Assembly: GCA_026129465.1 (NCBI GenBank)
Contig: JAHCIA010000001.1
Location: 3,734,001-3,798,000, forward strand
DNA: 64,000 nucleotides
Source of the DNA: Flavobacteriales bacterium
Lineage (GTDB): Bacteria; Bacteroidota; Bacteroidia; Flavobacteriales_F; PHOS-HE28
Direction: 5' to 3'
Under the pieces are notes generated by a model. The model did no database searches. It was not told the DNA's origin and saw only the letters and a program-made list of their open reading frames with translations. Both the position numbers and the translations under genes were made by a program. This document shows, one piece after another, positions 1 to 9,058 of the stretch (within the stretch, counting starts at the first letter, position 1; every line of letters begins with the position of its first letter).

Positions 1-429
1 TATGGACCCATCGGCCGGTTGCGCTACCACAACAATGTGGATGGCACGGACATGGCCCTGCCCACAGGAATCCTGGGATTGAGCAACCATCTGTTGGACA
101 CACCGTGGCCCAAAGTGCAAAGGGCCAAGGGGCACTTGGAAGAAGTGCTCGCGGGCCATGGGGCCGATCCCACGGAAGACCTCTTCGACATGCTTGCGGA
201 CGAATGCCCGGCACCCGTGGAGGCGCTGCCCGATACGGGTGTGGGCGAGGCATGGGAGCGCGCCCTGGGCAGCATTTTCATCCGCACTCCCAGCTACGGC
301 ACCCGGGCGAGTACGGTGCTGCTGGTGGATGCCGGGGGGGTGGCCACCTTCATCGAGCGGTCGCACGATGGCGGGGGTGAAAGCCGGCATACCCTGGATC
401 TCGGTGCGGCCTGGGCTGACCGTGGGTGA
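1..429 (+). CDS. NRDE family protein (TANGO2-like), C-terminal part
   Basis: The reading frame is already open at base 1 (YGPIGRLRYHNNVDG), so the 5' part lies outside the window and 142 residues are visible. The stretch GLSNHLLDTPWPKV is characteristic of NRDE/TANGO2-family proteins, and the closing segment (FIRTPSYGTRASTVLLVDA) matches the usual C-terminal end of that family, where the text 'YGTRSSTVLL' is typical. The family has an N-terminal-nucleophile-hydrolase-like fold and its cellular function in bacteria is not established. The catalytic N-terminus cannot be inspected here. It is followed after 43 bp by a small gene on the same strand. Confidence 0.75.
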   Translation, partial: YGPIGRLRYHNNVDGTDMALPTGILGLSNHLLDTPWPKVQRAKGHLEEVLAGHGADPTEDLFDMLADECPAPVEALPDTGVGEAWERALGSIFIRTPSYGTRASTVLLVDAGGVATFIERSHDGGGESRHTLDLGAAWADRG

Positions 430-472
430 ACCACTTGCCTGCAGATGGTGTTCCATCAGGGAACCCCGCCCC

Positions 473-649
473 ATGTTCGGACTCTTCAAGAAGAAAGACC
501 CGCGCGCCGCCCTGGAGCGGCGCTACCGCCAATTGTTGGAGGAAGCGCATCGCCTGGGCCATGTGGACCGCAAGGCGAGCGATCTGAAGCGTGCGGAGGC
601 GGAGGAGGTGCTGGCGGAGATCGAGCGATCCGGTCAGGCGCGGAAGTGA
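473..649 (+). CDS. Small charged protein, DUF6435-like
   Basis: A 58-residue protein that starts with the recognisable MFGLFKKKDP and continues as a strongly charged, helix-forming sequence rich in E, R, K and A (LERRYRQLLEEAHRLG, EAEEVLAEIE). The start and composition resemble the small DUF6435 proteins found in many bacteria, whose function is unknown. There is no signal peptide or membrane segment, so it should be cytoplasmic. The ATG at 473 is the only good start; reading further upstream in frame would run through the NRDE gene. Same-strand neighbours suggest it may be co-transcribed with the NRDE gene. Confidence 0.6.
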   Translation: MFGLFKKKDPRAALERRYRQLLEEAHRLGHVDRKASDLKRAEAEEVLAEIERSGQARK

Positions 650-752
650 TCCCCATCCGGTGGTGATCGGTGCTGAAGGGTGCCGTCCCACCGACGGATA
701 AGCACGCACACCATTGGATCGATCGTGCTGGCAACAGGGCCAGGGAGCGGGC

Positions 753-760
753 TACCCTTG
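753..760 (+). promoter_or_regulatory. Possible -7 box of the beta-barrel/TANFOR operon
   Basis: TACCCTTG, one mismatch from the Bacteroidota -7 consensus TAnnTTTG, lies 23 bp before the ATG at 784. No convincing -33 TTTG is seen at the right distance, so this is weak evidence. Confidence 0.25.
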
Positions 761-783
761 CCCGTTGCCAACAACCACCCGCC

Positions 784-2538
784 ATGCCGGAACCATCCCG
801 TCCACTACGTGCCGGTCTTCGCGGGGTCATGCTCGCATCGTGCATGGTGCCGGGTGTCATGGTCTCCGGCCAGGACATCGGGGCGATAGACCTGAAGAAG
901 CCGGTCACCATCAGCGGCAACCTGAACTTTTCGCTCGAGACCTACAGTGTGGATGGCATCACGGCACGGCGCCAGCCCTTTACCTGGATGCTCAGCGGCG
1001 CCCCCACGGTAACCGTGTTGGGCGTGGCCATGCCTTTCCAACTGCTGTTGGGCAATTTCGAGAACCGCTTCTACCAGCCCTTCAACCAGTATGGTGTAAG
1101 CCCGCGCTACAAGTGGCTCACGCTGCATGCGGGCTACCGGAACGTGAACTTCTCGCAGTACACGTTGGCCGGATATCGCATGCTGGGAGGCGGTTTGGAG
1201 ATCAATACGGCCTACAAGCCTGATGGGCCGCGCTCGGGCTTGCGCATGGGCTTCATGTACGGACGGCTGAACCGCAGCACGGCGCTGGATTCCGCCCAGT
1301 TCGCCAATCCGCTGGCCTTCCGTCCGATGCCCAGCTACCGGCGCATGGCCTATGCGGCCAAATTGGGCATGGGCCACCACGAGGGTTTCGTGGACCTGAC
1401 CTACCTGCATGGCTGGGATGTGGAGAATTCATTGACCTCGCTGCAGCGCGACAGTGTGCCACCGCAACGCAACACCGCCGTGGGCATAGCCTGGCGCAAG
1501 GACCTCTATCGGAAAGACAAGCGACGCCTGTTCTGGAAGGCGGACCTGGGAGCCAGTGCCTACACGCTGGACGATCGCCAACCGGCGAGGGCCACCGATG
1601 GCGAAGTGGGGCTTGTGCAGGAAGTGCTGGGCGGCTGGCTCGGGGCGAAGATCTCCACCCAGTTCCTCAGTGCCGGCGAGACCAGCCTGAACTACCAGGC
1701 ACCCAAGGGCGGGCTTGCCCTGCTGTACAAGCGGGTGGACCCCGAGTACCGCAGCATGGGCGCCTATTTCTTCCAGAACGATATCGAGCAGTTCACCGTG
1801 GCGCCCAATCTGCGTTTGGACAGTGGCCGGGTGAGCCTCAACGGCAGCTTCGGCCTTCAGCGCGACAACCTCAGCGGCCAGCGGCTGGTGACCAGCGAGC
1901 GGCTCATCGGCAATGTGGGCATGAACTGGAACCCCACGCAGCGCTTCGGCCTCAATGCCAGCTGGAGCAATTTCGGGGTGACACAGAACCCCACGCGCGT
2001 GTCGCCGGAGTCCGAATTGTTCAAGCAGGTGAGCAACAACTGGACGTTGGTGCCCTACCTGAACCTCATCACGGACAAGACGGTGCGCAGCATCCAGCTG
2101 GTGGGGGTGTATCAATCGCTCAACAGTCCGGTGGCCACTATCAACGCGGCACCCGACCAGCACACGCTGGTGGGGGCCCTGGTGTACAGCCACACGTGGA
2201 TCCACCGGGCCATCACCACCACCGCATCGCTCAACTACAACAACACGGTGCTGGCGCAGGGGGATGTGGGTTCGCTGGGTGCGGGATTGGGCATGGGCTT
2301 CCCGGTGCTCAAGCGGAAGCTGCAATTGGGCTTCAACACCATGTACAACCGCAACCATTTCAATGGCACGGAGAACGGCTACACCCTGAGCGGCATGCTG
2401 GACCTGGGCATCGCGGTGCACAAGAAGGGGCGCCTGTCCCTGCAAGGGATCTACCTGCGCAACGAGGCTGCGGACGAAACAGTGTTCCAGACCTTCCATG
2501 AGATCACCTCCCGGATCACATACGGGATCAACTTCTAG
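784..2538 (+). CDS. Predicted outer-membrane beta-barrel protein, first gene of TANFOR unit
   Basis: A 584-residue protein. The ATG at 784 gives a normal signal peptide (hydrophobic stretch around residues 12-28 ending near VSGQ); in-frame non-ATG starts farther upstream would put a charged leader before it. The mature part has the alternating polar/aromatic pattern of long beta-strands with short turns (for example FYQPFNQYG, LTLHAGYRNVNF, TTASLNYNN) and ends in phenylalanine (TYGINF), the usual last residue of outer-membrane barrels. I do not recognise a named transporter family. It ends 3 bp before the TANFOR gene, so the two are almost surely co-transcribed, which suggests it anchors, exports or is partnered with that giant protein. 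That role is inference from position only. Confidence 0.75.
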   Translation: MPEPSRPLRAGLRGVMLASCMVPGVMVSGQDIGAIDLKKPVTISGNLNFSLETYSVDGITARRQPFTWMLSGAPTVTVLGVAMPFQLLLGNFENRFYQPFNQYGVSPRYKWLTLHAGYRNVNFSQYTLAGYRMLGGGLEINTAYKPDGPRSGLRMGFMYGRLNRSTALDSAQFANPLAFRPMPSYRRMAYAAKLGMGHHEGFVDLTYLHGWDVENSLTSLQRDSVPPQRNTAVGIAWRKDLYRKDKRRLFWKADLGASAYTLDDRQPARATDGEVGLVQEVLGGWLGAKISTQFLSAGETSLNYQAPKGGLALLYKRVDPEYRSMGAYFFQNDIEQFTVAPNLRLDSGRVSLNGSFGLQRDNLSGQRLVTSERLIGNVGMNWNPTQRFGLNASWSNFGVTQNPTRVSPESELFKQVSNNWTLVPYLNLITDKTVRSIQLVGVYQSLNSPVATINAAPDQHTLVGALVYSHTWIHRAITTTASLNYNNTVLAQGDVGSLGAGLGMGFPVLKRKLQLGFNTMYNRNHFNGTENGYTLSGMLDLGIAVHKKGRLSLQGIYLRNEAADETVFQTFHEITSRITYGINF

Positions 2539-2541
2539 AAC

Positions 2542-5500
2542 ATGGCGACGAAGCGATGCGAAGAGGTGCCGGGCACCAACGGACCCGGGAGATGTGGCGT
2601 CAGCGGATCCTATGCAGGTCGATCCGCACTGATGCTTCTGCTGGGGTGCTTGTCATTATCACCTCTCGCGATGCGCGCGCAGCAGATCATCGTCTCCCTG
2701 AACCTGCTGCCTCCGTACTCCGCCTATGTGTATGACTATGCCGACCTGAGCGGCCAGGCGATCATCACCCTGACCAATACCACCATGGACCTGAAGGAGG
2801 TGCGCCTCGAGGGCAGCCTGGTGAACGTGTCGGCGGGTGTGTTCATCCGCACCGAGGCAGGGCATCGCGGCGCATCGCCCATTCTGGTGCCACCCGGTGG
2901 TACCGTGGTGCTGGGCACCCAGCCAGGCGTGCTGGATTTCTTCGATCCGCAGTATGTCACCACCAATGCCAGCCAGTCCACCCAGCAGGCCATTGTGCAA
3001 ACCGGCCAGTTGCCCGAGGGGCTGTACCAGCTCTGTGTGGAGGCCTTCGACTACAACGGTCCGCAATTGCTCTCACAGCCCGGTGGAGGATGCTTCACAT
3101 TCGGACTCAGCTATGCCAACCCGCCCATCATCACGCAGCCGGTGCATGGCATGGAGCTGTCGCCCTACCTGGTGAATCCGGTGTTCAGCTGGACCCCGCC
3201 CTTGGGCAATCTGGCCGGAGCGTTGATCGCCTACGACCTCTTGGTGACACCGGTGTTCGAGGGGCAGAACCCCAATGACGCCATCATCGCCGCACGCAAC
3301 TGGCAGATCGGGCAGCCCGTGCTGCGGAAGGAGGGCTGGATGAGCAATGTGTACGTGCGGCAACCGGCCGATCTGCCCTTTGAACAGGGCAAGACCTACG
3401 CCATGCAGGTGACCGCGAAGGACCTGAACAACAATGTGGGCATCAGCAACCAGGGGCGCAGTGAGATCAGCGTGTTCACCATCGGCATGTCCGAAGTGCC
3501 CATCATCCCTTACGTTGGTGGGGGGGGCGGCGGCACGATCATCGATCCGGGCGTATCGCCTGAATTCCTGGCCAATACCCTTTCGGGCAAGCTTCACTAC
3601 TTCTGGCACAACCTCACCAACCATGGTGAAAGCCAGGGTGGTGGCGGTGGCGTCGGTGGTGGCGTGATCGGTGATGTGGGGATCGTGCAGGTACCCGGCA
3701 TGATCATCACGGACCTGGATGGCGGCAACCGGTCGGGATTCGGTGGCTTCACGCAATCCGCGCTGGCCGGGGTCACGGTGCAGCTCATCCAAGCGGTGCA
3801 ATTCCAAAGTGCGCCGGTCATGAGCGTGAATGCGGACAAGCTGCTGCCCGGCAACATATTGGTCTCGGAGACCGACCAGCTGGTGGTGCATGACCAGCCC
3901 ACGCTCACCTTTCCCGTGCTGGCCACCGCCACCACCGATGCGCAGGGCAATTTCCACTTCAATGTGCCGCACGTGGAGGCGATCGACTTCGGCTGGAAGC
4001 AGGGCATGGTGAGTTCCACAGGCGGATGGACCGGTGAGTTCAACCAGACCTACACCGGGACCTTCAGGCGGGTGTTGATGGTGCGCGTGGGCAATCCGGC
4101 GCGCAAGTATTACGCACAACCCATCCAGTTCAATGCCGTGCTGCCCGCCAACGGCGACCTGGGCCTGTTCCATGCGCAGGTGAAGAGCTACGATGTGCGT
4201 GTGGTGGTGGCCGAGAAGCAGGACTTCCAATTGGTCAAGCCCAACATGGAGGTGCTGCTCTTGCGCAAGACCGGGTCGAAGCCTTCCCATGTGCCCAAGG
4301 ATGAGGCATCGCGGGGGGACCTGGCGGCCCATGAGACCATCACCATCAACCTGCTGCAGTATGAGATCCTCGCCAAGGCGGTGACCAACAGCGACGGCCT
4401 GGTGGAGTTCCGCGATCTGGTGCGCTTCGATTGCGCCACGGAGTCGAACAACAACCTGTACTTCACCTGGGCGCGGCCCACGGACGAATTCACTACGCAG
4501 TGGAGCCTGAGCAACCTGCCCCAGCCGGTGAACTACGCCTACCAGAACGATTGGGGCGGTTCCTGCTTCAATGTGGCCAACAACGCGCTGATGACCGTCT
4601 GCACCAAGTGCCTCCTCTCGTTGCGCGATGGCTTCAGCACCCTGAGCCGGAGTCATGCGCGGGCCTTCAAAGGACAGGACGCGTGGCTCTACCACGTGAA
4701 CCGCACCACCATCAAGAAGCCCGCGATCACCGCCACGGTGAAGAACCAGCAGGCGGGCACGCAGGCGAACATGGCCCTGGCCGAACCGCTGGCGCCCTGG
4801 AAGCTCTGGCGCATCAGCAATGCGGGCATGCAGCACCTGATGCAGGGTGGCCCCGCGTGGGGCGCCAGCCTGGAGGGCAATGAGCCCGATGGATTCATCA
4901 TGCTGAAGAACGCCCTGGCCGGTGCGGGCAAGCCGATGGTGCTCGAGGCCTTCGGGCAGACCGGTAACGATGGCCGCATACACGCGCAGAACCTATCGGT
5001 GGAAGGACCCTTCAGCGCGCCCCAGGGCTACTTCTATGTGTTGGATGTGGAGAAGGCGGGATTCGGTCGCCGCATCAAGGTGGTGAACCGCATGAACATC
5101 AGTCCCGGTGGCGGCACGGTGCCCGCAGGGGGGCTGCTGAACTTGGGCGTCTTCGGCAATTTCCTGGGCGGCATGGGCGGGGGTTCCAGTCCGTCGGGTG
5201 GCGCGCCATCCGGTGGCGGCAGTACACCGATACCCTTGAGCATGTACGGCGATGTGGGCATGGTGAGACCCGGCTACCAGTACAGTGCGGGTGAGATCTG
5301 GCTTTCGCCCAAGGGCAAGGTGCGCGTGGTGCTGAACAACGAAGCCGGACAGAGCCTCGGCGCCAGCGCGCATTACTGGGATCCGGCCAGTGGTCAGCAG
5401 GGCGTGATCGTCTCCTCCTCGTTCAACTGGTTCAGCAACAAGCAGGAGATCCTGCTCGATGTGCCCAGTGGCAATGGACGTAAGATCATCATCATTCCCA

Positions 5501-8500
5501 ACAACCTGGACCTGTACGACCGGGACACCATCACGGTGAACGTACCCGCCACGGGCACCCATGTGGTGAATGCCGTGGTGCCCTACAAGCTGCACCGCAT
5601 CCATTTCACCGTCCATGGCGAACCACAGAACCCCATGCCCACCCTGCCGGGCCAGGACCCCGGATTCCAGGGGCCCAAGCTGGCCGGTGCGCGCGTGGAG
5701 TTGATCGGCACCAATGCCATCCTGTACCCCGCCATTGCGCATCCGGCCACCGCCGCCGGCGGTCCGGTACCGGCCTCACCTCCGGGGCAGCCCCTGGTGC
5801 GGTCCACCAACAACGGTGGCATGGTGGATTTCGCGGTGAAGGTTTCGGGCGGCGAGCCGCTCAAATTCCGCATCTACGCACCGGACAACAGCGGCTTCGT
5901 CACCCGCGAGGTGGAGGTGAGTTCCGTGCCCGGGAAACACTGGTACGACAAGCCGTTGGAGTTGCAGCGCGGGCGCACCGTGCAGGGTCATGTGCGCATC
6001 GACAGCGCTGCCGTGGCCGGTGCCAACGTGCGCTATACATATCTGGGCATCACGGCCGAGGCGCAGACCGGCGCGGACGGTTTCTACTCCCTCACCAATG
6101 TGCCGAAGCAGGCCCTCACCTTCATCGCTTCCAAACAGGGCCAGTATGTGGGCATGGAATACGTGGAGGGTGGTGTGAACACCAATGCCTACGGTGCCGC
6201 CATCGCCACTTTCGATGCACAGCAAGTGTTGCAGGGCAACGTGGTGCTGAACCTCGATTTCCAGCTCAGCATCTACGATGGCATGGATTTCAGCCGGATC
6301 CTGGGCTTCCCGTTGGAGGTGACAGCCTTCACGGAACTGCAGGGAGGGCAGGCGCGCATCAACGGTTGGGTCACCGTGCCGGATTCGGCCAACGCCACCT
6401 TCCGCCTGAAGCAGGCCTCGGCCAGCGGCAACGACCTGGGTTGTGTGCGCTTCGAGCAGGTGGTGGTGGAGCCGGATGTGCTGGTGAACCAGGTGAACGT
6501 GCCGCTTGTCCGTCCGGTCGCATTGCCCATGCCGCTCAGCGTGAACGAGGTGGCCATTGGCATGTATCCGAAAGCGGCCGATGATGACTTCGCCTACCAT
6601 GCCACGCTGCGCGACACCCAACAGGGCATCGCCTTGGAACGGCCACCCGGTGGCGATCAGCGGGGCGCCGTGACCGGCGGCGTGCAGGTGGCGGTGGCCT
6701 CCTTCACCGACAACAACTTCACCATGCCATCGGGCCAGGGCATCGGGCTGGCGGCACCCACCGGTGGCATGCGCATACCCGCCTTCGCCAGTGATGCGCA
6801 AGGCTGGTATCCCACGGCACAGGCGCTGCGGGTGGCCAATACCAATGGTCAGCCGCTGGCCTACACCCTGCATGGCTTCCAGGCGAACAGCATCACGGCG
6901 GGTTCCTACTTGTATCCCGACTCGCTCGTGCTGGACACGCGACTGCACACCGACCTGGAGTTCATTCCGGCGCCGGACAACGACCTGGACCTGGCCATCG
7001 GCTCCATCAAGCTGGTGGAAGGCCAACTCGTGCACTTCAGTGGTCCGCGCAACTTCAACATCCCCCTGGGCCAGTTCGATCTGGCGGGCAGTGAACTGAC
7101 CATGGACAACAGCGGCTTCGCCTTCAAGGGCGTGCTCAACGCGGCGGGCATGGAACTGGCCGTGGAGCAGGGCAGGCTGGGCCCCACCAGCTTCTCGCTC
7201 GGTGAGATGGGCGTGCAGAACATGAAGCTCATGGGCACCATACCCGTGGATGCCCTGCGCCCTGCGGAGTTCGGCTATGACGCGGCACGGCCCATACCCG
7301 CCTGGTATGTGGTGGTCACCAGCCGCGACGACCAGGTGACCGGGGCCACCATCAGCGGTGCGCACTTGGACGGCATACCGGCACAGCGCGACATCGCCAT
7401 CACCTCCATCTGGCTCTTCAGCAATGGTGCGCAGGAGGTGGCCTTGCGCAGCGGCATCGCGCCGTATCCGTTCCACGGTGTGAGCGAGTTCCACCTGATG
7501 AGCATGATCATTTCGCCGGACCTGCTCACCCTCTCCGGCGAGTTGAACCTGGGGATCCCCGGCTTCCCCACCTTCACCACGGGTCTGCTCTACGACAAGA
7601 ACCCCGGTGGCATGAGCGACTTCAGCCTGCAACCCTTCGCCATGCCACATGTGGACGTGAACGGGGTGCAGATCGCCTTCAACAAGGGCAGCCTCAAGGG
7701 CAGCCACAGCACGCCGGGCAACAGCAACTGCCTCACTTTCGAGCCGGGCAAGCTCACCATACGGGGAGTGATCGGCGACCAGGACCCCCAAGTGTTCAAG
7801 GACCTGGCGTACACGCTGGAGCGCACCGCACAGCTCACCAAACTCACCGTGGACCGGGAGCCGCAGCAGAGCATGCGCCTGGGCGGCGACAACCCCGGCA
7901 GCCGCATCCTGATGACCGATGTGGAAGGTGAGATGTGGGTGCAGAACGGGGCCAACGGGCCGGCTTGGAACACCTTCTATGTGAAGGGCGACATGCCGGA
8001 GGAGATGGGCTTCGAGACGCAGAATGGCCAGCCGCAGCGCATGCGTTTCGAGGTGCATGGCGATCTGCAGGTGGAGAACCAGCAGGTCAAGCTCAAGGAC
8101 ATCGAAACGCCATTCGGCAACATCAACATGGTGTATGACATGCAGCACCATCGCTTGAGCGGATCGGTGAATGTGGCGCATGGCGTGAGCAATGGGCCGA
8201 GCATGAGTGGTGCCGCGGCCATCGTGATCGATCGCGATGGGTTCTACTTCATGAGCGGGCTCCAGGTGAACCTCAGCGATCCGAAGATCACCGGCATGGC
8301 CTTCATCCTGCTGGGCGACTACGCCACGCGAACGCCCGAGATGGATGCCATGCTGATGCAGTACAGCCTGCACGTGCAGAAGAAGATGGAACGCCAGGTG
8401 CCCGCCTACCTCATACCGTCCATCCAGGAGCTGTTGGTGCAGCAGCCTGCGGCGGGCGTGGCGATCGCACAGGCCATGTATCCCTCCGGCGACCTCCTGC

Positions 8501-9051
8501 CGCCCACCTATCTGGGGCTCTTCGGCAGCGGCCGCTTCAACGGGTTCTACTTCAACGCCGGGGCGCAGATACCCTGGCCCATGATCCCCACCTTCAGCAT
8601 CGATCTCAGTCCGCTGGCCTCCTTGGAGATGGGTTGCGAGGCCGGCATCGATGTGCGCTTCGGGGCCAACTTCGGGTCGGGCATTTACGGCGTGGGCTTC
8701 GACACCTATGTGGACATCTACATGGGTGGCGGTGGAAGCATTGGGGTGCTGTGCGTCCATGGCCGCATCGGACTCTACCTCACCGTGGGCCTCGATGGGG
8801 TGTTCCAAAGCAATGGCAACTACAACATCACGGGTTCGGGCGCGGTGGCCCTCACCGGTGACATGACGGTGGGCGGCGGATTGTGCTCGATACCCTGCGA
8901 TGACGACCTCTGCCTGCACTTCACCATCGGGGGCACCATTGGCCTGGGCATGCAGGCGAACATCAGCAACAGCGGATCGGACTTCGTGTTCACCATGGGC
9001 AACAATGGCACATCGACCACCCAGCATGATCCGCCGCCCACCGAGAATTGA
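2542..9051 (+). CDS. Giant TANFOR domain surface protein
   Basis: A 2169-residue protein. Residues 1-46 form a long signal peptide ending MRA, followed directly by the TANFOR-type module (about 48-315): NLLPPYSAYVYDY, ITLTNTTM, GQLPEGLYQLCVEAFDY and FSWTPP are hallmarks I recall for that Bacteroidota family. Glycine-rich linkers follow (around residues 328, 370 and 880-900). At least one carboxypeptidase-regulatory-like beta-sandwich lies in the middle (GRTVQGHVRIDS...AGANVRYTYLG, DGFYSLTNVP). The last 200 residues are Gly-rich, strand-forming repeats with paired cysteines. No T9SS sorting domain and no terminal aromatic barrel signature are present, so the export route is unclear. It is flanked within 3 bp and 7 bp by a beta-barrel gene and an FN3 gene. 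The function is not known; an extended adhesin or scaffold is plausible. Confidence 0.82.
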   Translation: MATKRCEEVPGTNGPGRCGVSGSYAGRSALMLLLGCLSLSPLAMRAQQIIVSLNLLPPYSAYVYDYADLSGQAIITLTNTTMDLKEVRLEGSLVNVSAGVFIRTEAGHRGASPILVPPGGTVVLGTQPGVLDFFDPQYVTTNASQSTQQAIVQTGQLPEGLYQLCVEAFDYNGPQLLSQPGGGCFTFGLSYANPPIITQPVHGMELSPYLVNPVFSWTPPLGNLAGALIAYDLLVTPVFEGQNPNDAIIAARNWQIGQPVLRKEGWMSNVYVRQPADLPFEQGKTYAMQVTAKDLNNNVGISNQGRSEISVFTIGMSEVPIIPYVGGGGGGTIIDPGVSPEFLANTLSGKLHYFWHNLTNHGESQGGGGGVGGGVIGDVGIVQVPGMIITDLDGGNRSGFGGFTQSALAGVTVQLIQAVQFQSAPVMSVNADKLLPGNILVSETDQLVVHDQPTLTFPVLATATTDAQGNFHFNVPHVEAIDFGWKQGMVSSTGGWTGEFNQTYTGTFRRVLMVRVGNPARKYYAQPIQFNAVLPANGDLGLFHAQVKSYDVRVVVAEKQDFQLVKPNMEVLLLRKTGSKPSHVPKDEASRGDLAAHETITINLLQYEILAKAVTNSDGLVEFRDLVRFDCATESNNNLYFTWARPTDEFTTQWSLSNLPQPVNYAYQNDWGGSCFNVANNALMTVCTKCLLSLRDGFSTLSRSHARAFKGQDAWLYHVNRTTIKKPAITATVKNQQAGTQANMALAEPLAPWKLWRISNAGMQHLMQGGPAWGASLEGNEPDGFIMLKNALAGAGKPMVLEAFGQTGNDGRIHAQNLSVEGPFSAPQGYFYVLDVEKAGFGRRIKVVNRMNISPGGGTVPAGGLLNLGVFGNFLGGMGGGSSPSGGAPSGGGSTPIPLSMYGDVGMVRPGYQYSAGEIWLSPKGKVRVVLNNEAGQSLGASAHYWDPASGQQGVIVSSSFNWFSNKQEILLDVPSGNGRKIIIIPNNLDLYDRDTITVNVPATGTHVVNAVVPYKLHRIHFTVHGEPQNPMPTLPGQDPGFQGPKLAGARVELIGTNAILYPAIAHPATAAGGPVPASPPGQPLVRSTNNGGMVDFAVKVSGGEPLKFRIYAPDNSGFVTREVEVSSVPGKHWYDKPLELQRGRTVQGHVRIDSAAVAGANVRYTYLGITAEAQTGADGFYSLTNVPKQALTFIASKQGQYVGMEYVEGGVNTNAYGAAIATFDAQQVLQGNVVLNLDFQLSIYDGMDFSRILGFPLEVTAFTELQGGQARINGWVTVPDSANATFRLKQASASGNDLGCVRFEQVVVEPDVLVNQVNVPLVRPVALPMPLSVNEVAIGMYPKAADDDFAYHATLRDTQQGIALERPPGGDQRGAVTGGVQVAVASFTDNNFTMPSGQGIGLAAPTGGMRIPAFASDAQGWYPTAQALRVANTNGQPLAYTLHGFQANSITAGSYLYPDSLVLDTRLHTDLEFIPAPDNDLDLAIGSIKLVEGQLVHFSGPRNFNIPLGQFDLAGSELTMDNSGFAFKGVLNAAGMELAVEQGRLGPTSFSLGEMGVQNMKLMGTIPVDALRPAEFGYDAARPIPAWYVVVTSRDDQVTGATISGAHLDGIPAQRDIAITSIWLFSNGAQEVALRSGIAPYPFHGVSEFHLMSMIISPDLLTLSGELNLGIPGFPTFTTGLLYDKNPGGMSDFSLQPFAMPHVDVNGVQIAFNKGSLKGSHSTPGNSNCLTFEPGKLTIRGVIGDQDPQVFKDLAYTLERTAQLTKLTVDREPQQSMRLGGDNPGSRILMTDVEGEMWVQNGANGPAWNTFYVKGDMPEEMGFETQNGQPQRMRFEVHGDLQVENQQVKLKDIETPFGNINMVYDMQHHRLSGSVNVAHGVSNGPSMSGAAAIVIDRDGFYFMSGLQVNLSDPKITGMAFILLGDYATRTPEMDAMLMQYSLHVQKKMERQVPAYLIPSIQELLVQQPAAGVAIAQAMYPSGDLLPPTYLGLFGSGRFNGFYFNAGAQIPWPMIPTFSIDLSPLASLEMGCEAGIDVRFGANFGSGIYGVGFDTYVDIYMGGGGSIGVLCVHGRIGLYLTVGLDGVFQSNGNYNITGSGAVALTGDMTVGGGLCSIPCDDDLCLHFTIGGTIGLGMQANISNSGSDFVFTMGNNGTSTTQHDPPPTEN

Positions 9052-9058
9052 CCCCTTG

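Noticed and set aside
3073-4983. A 636-codon open frame antisense to the first part of the TANFOR gene, and a similar 356-codon frame at 1429-2499
   Set aside because: Same compositional shadow effect; no recognisable protein features.
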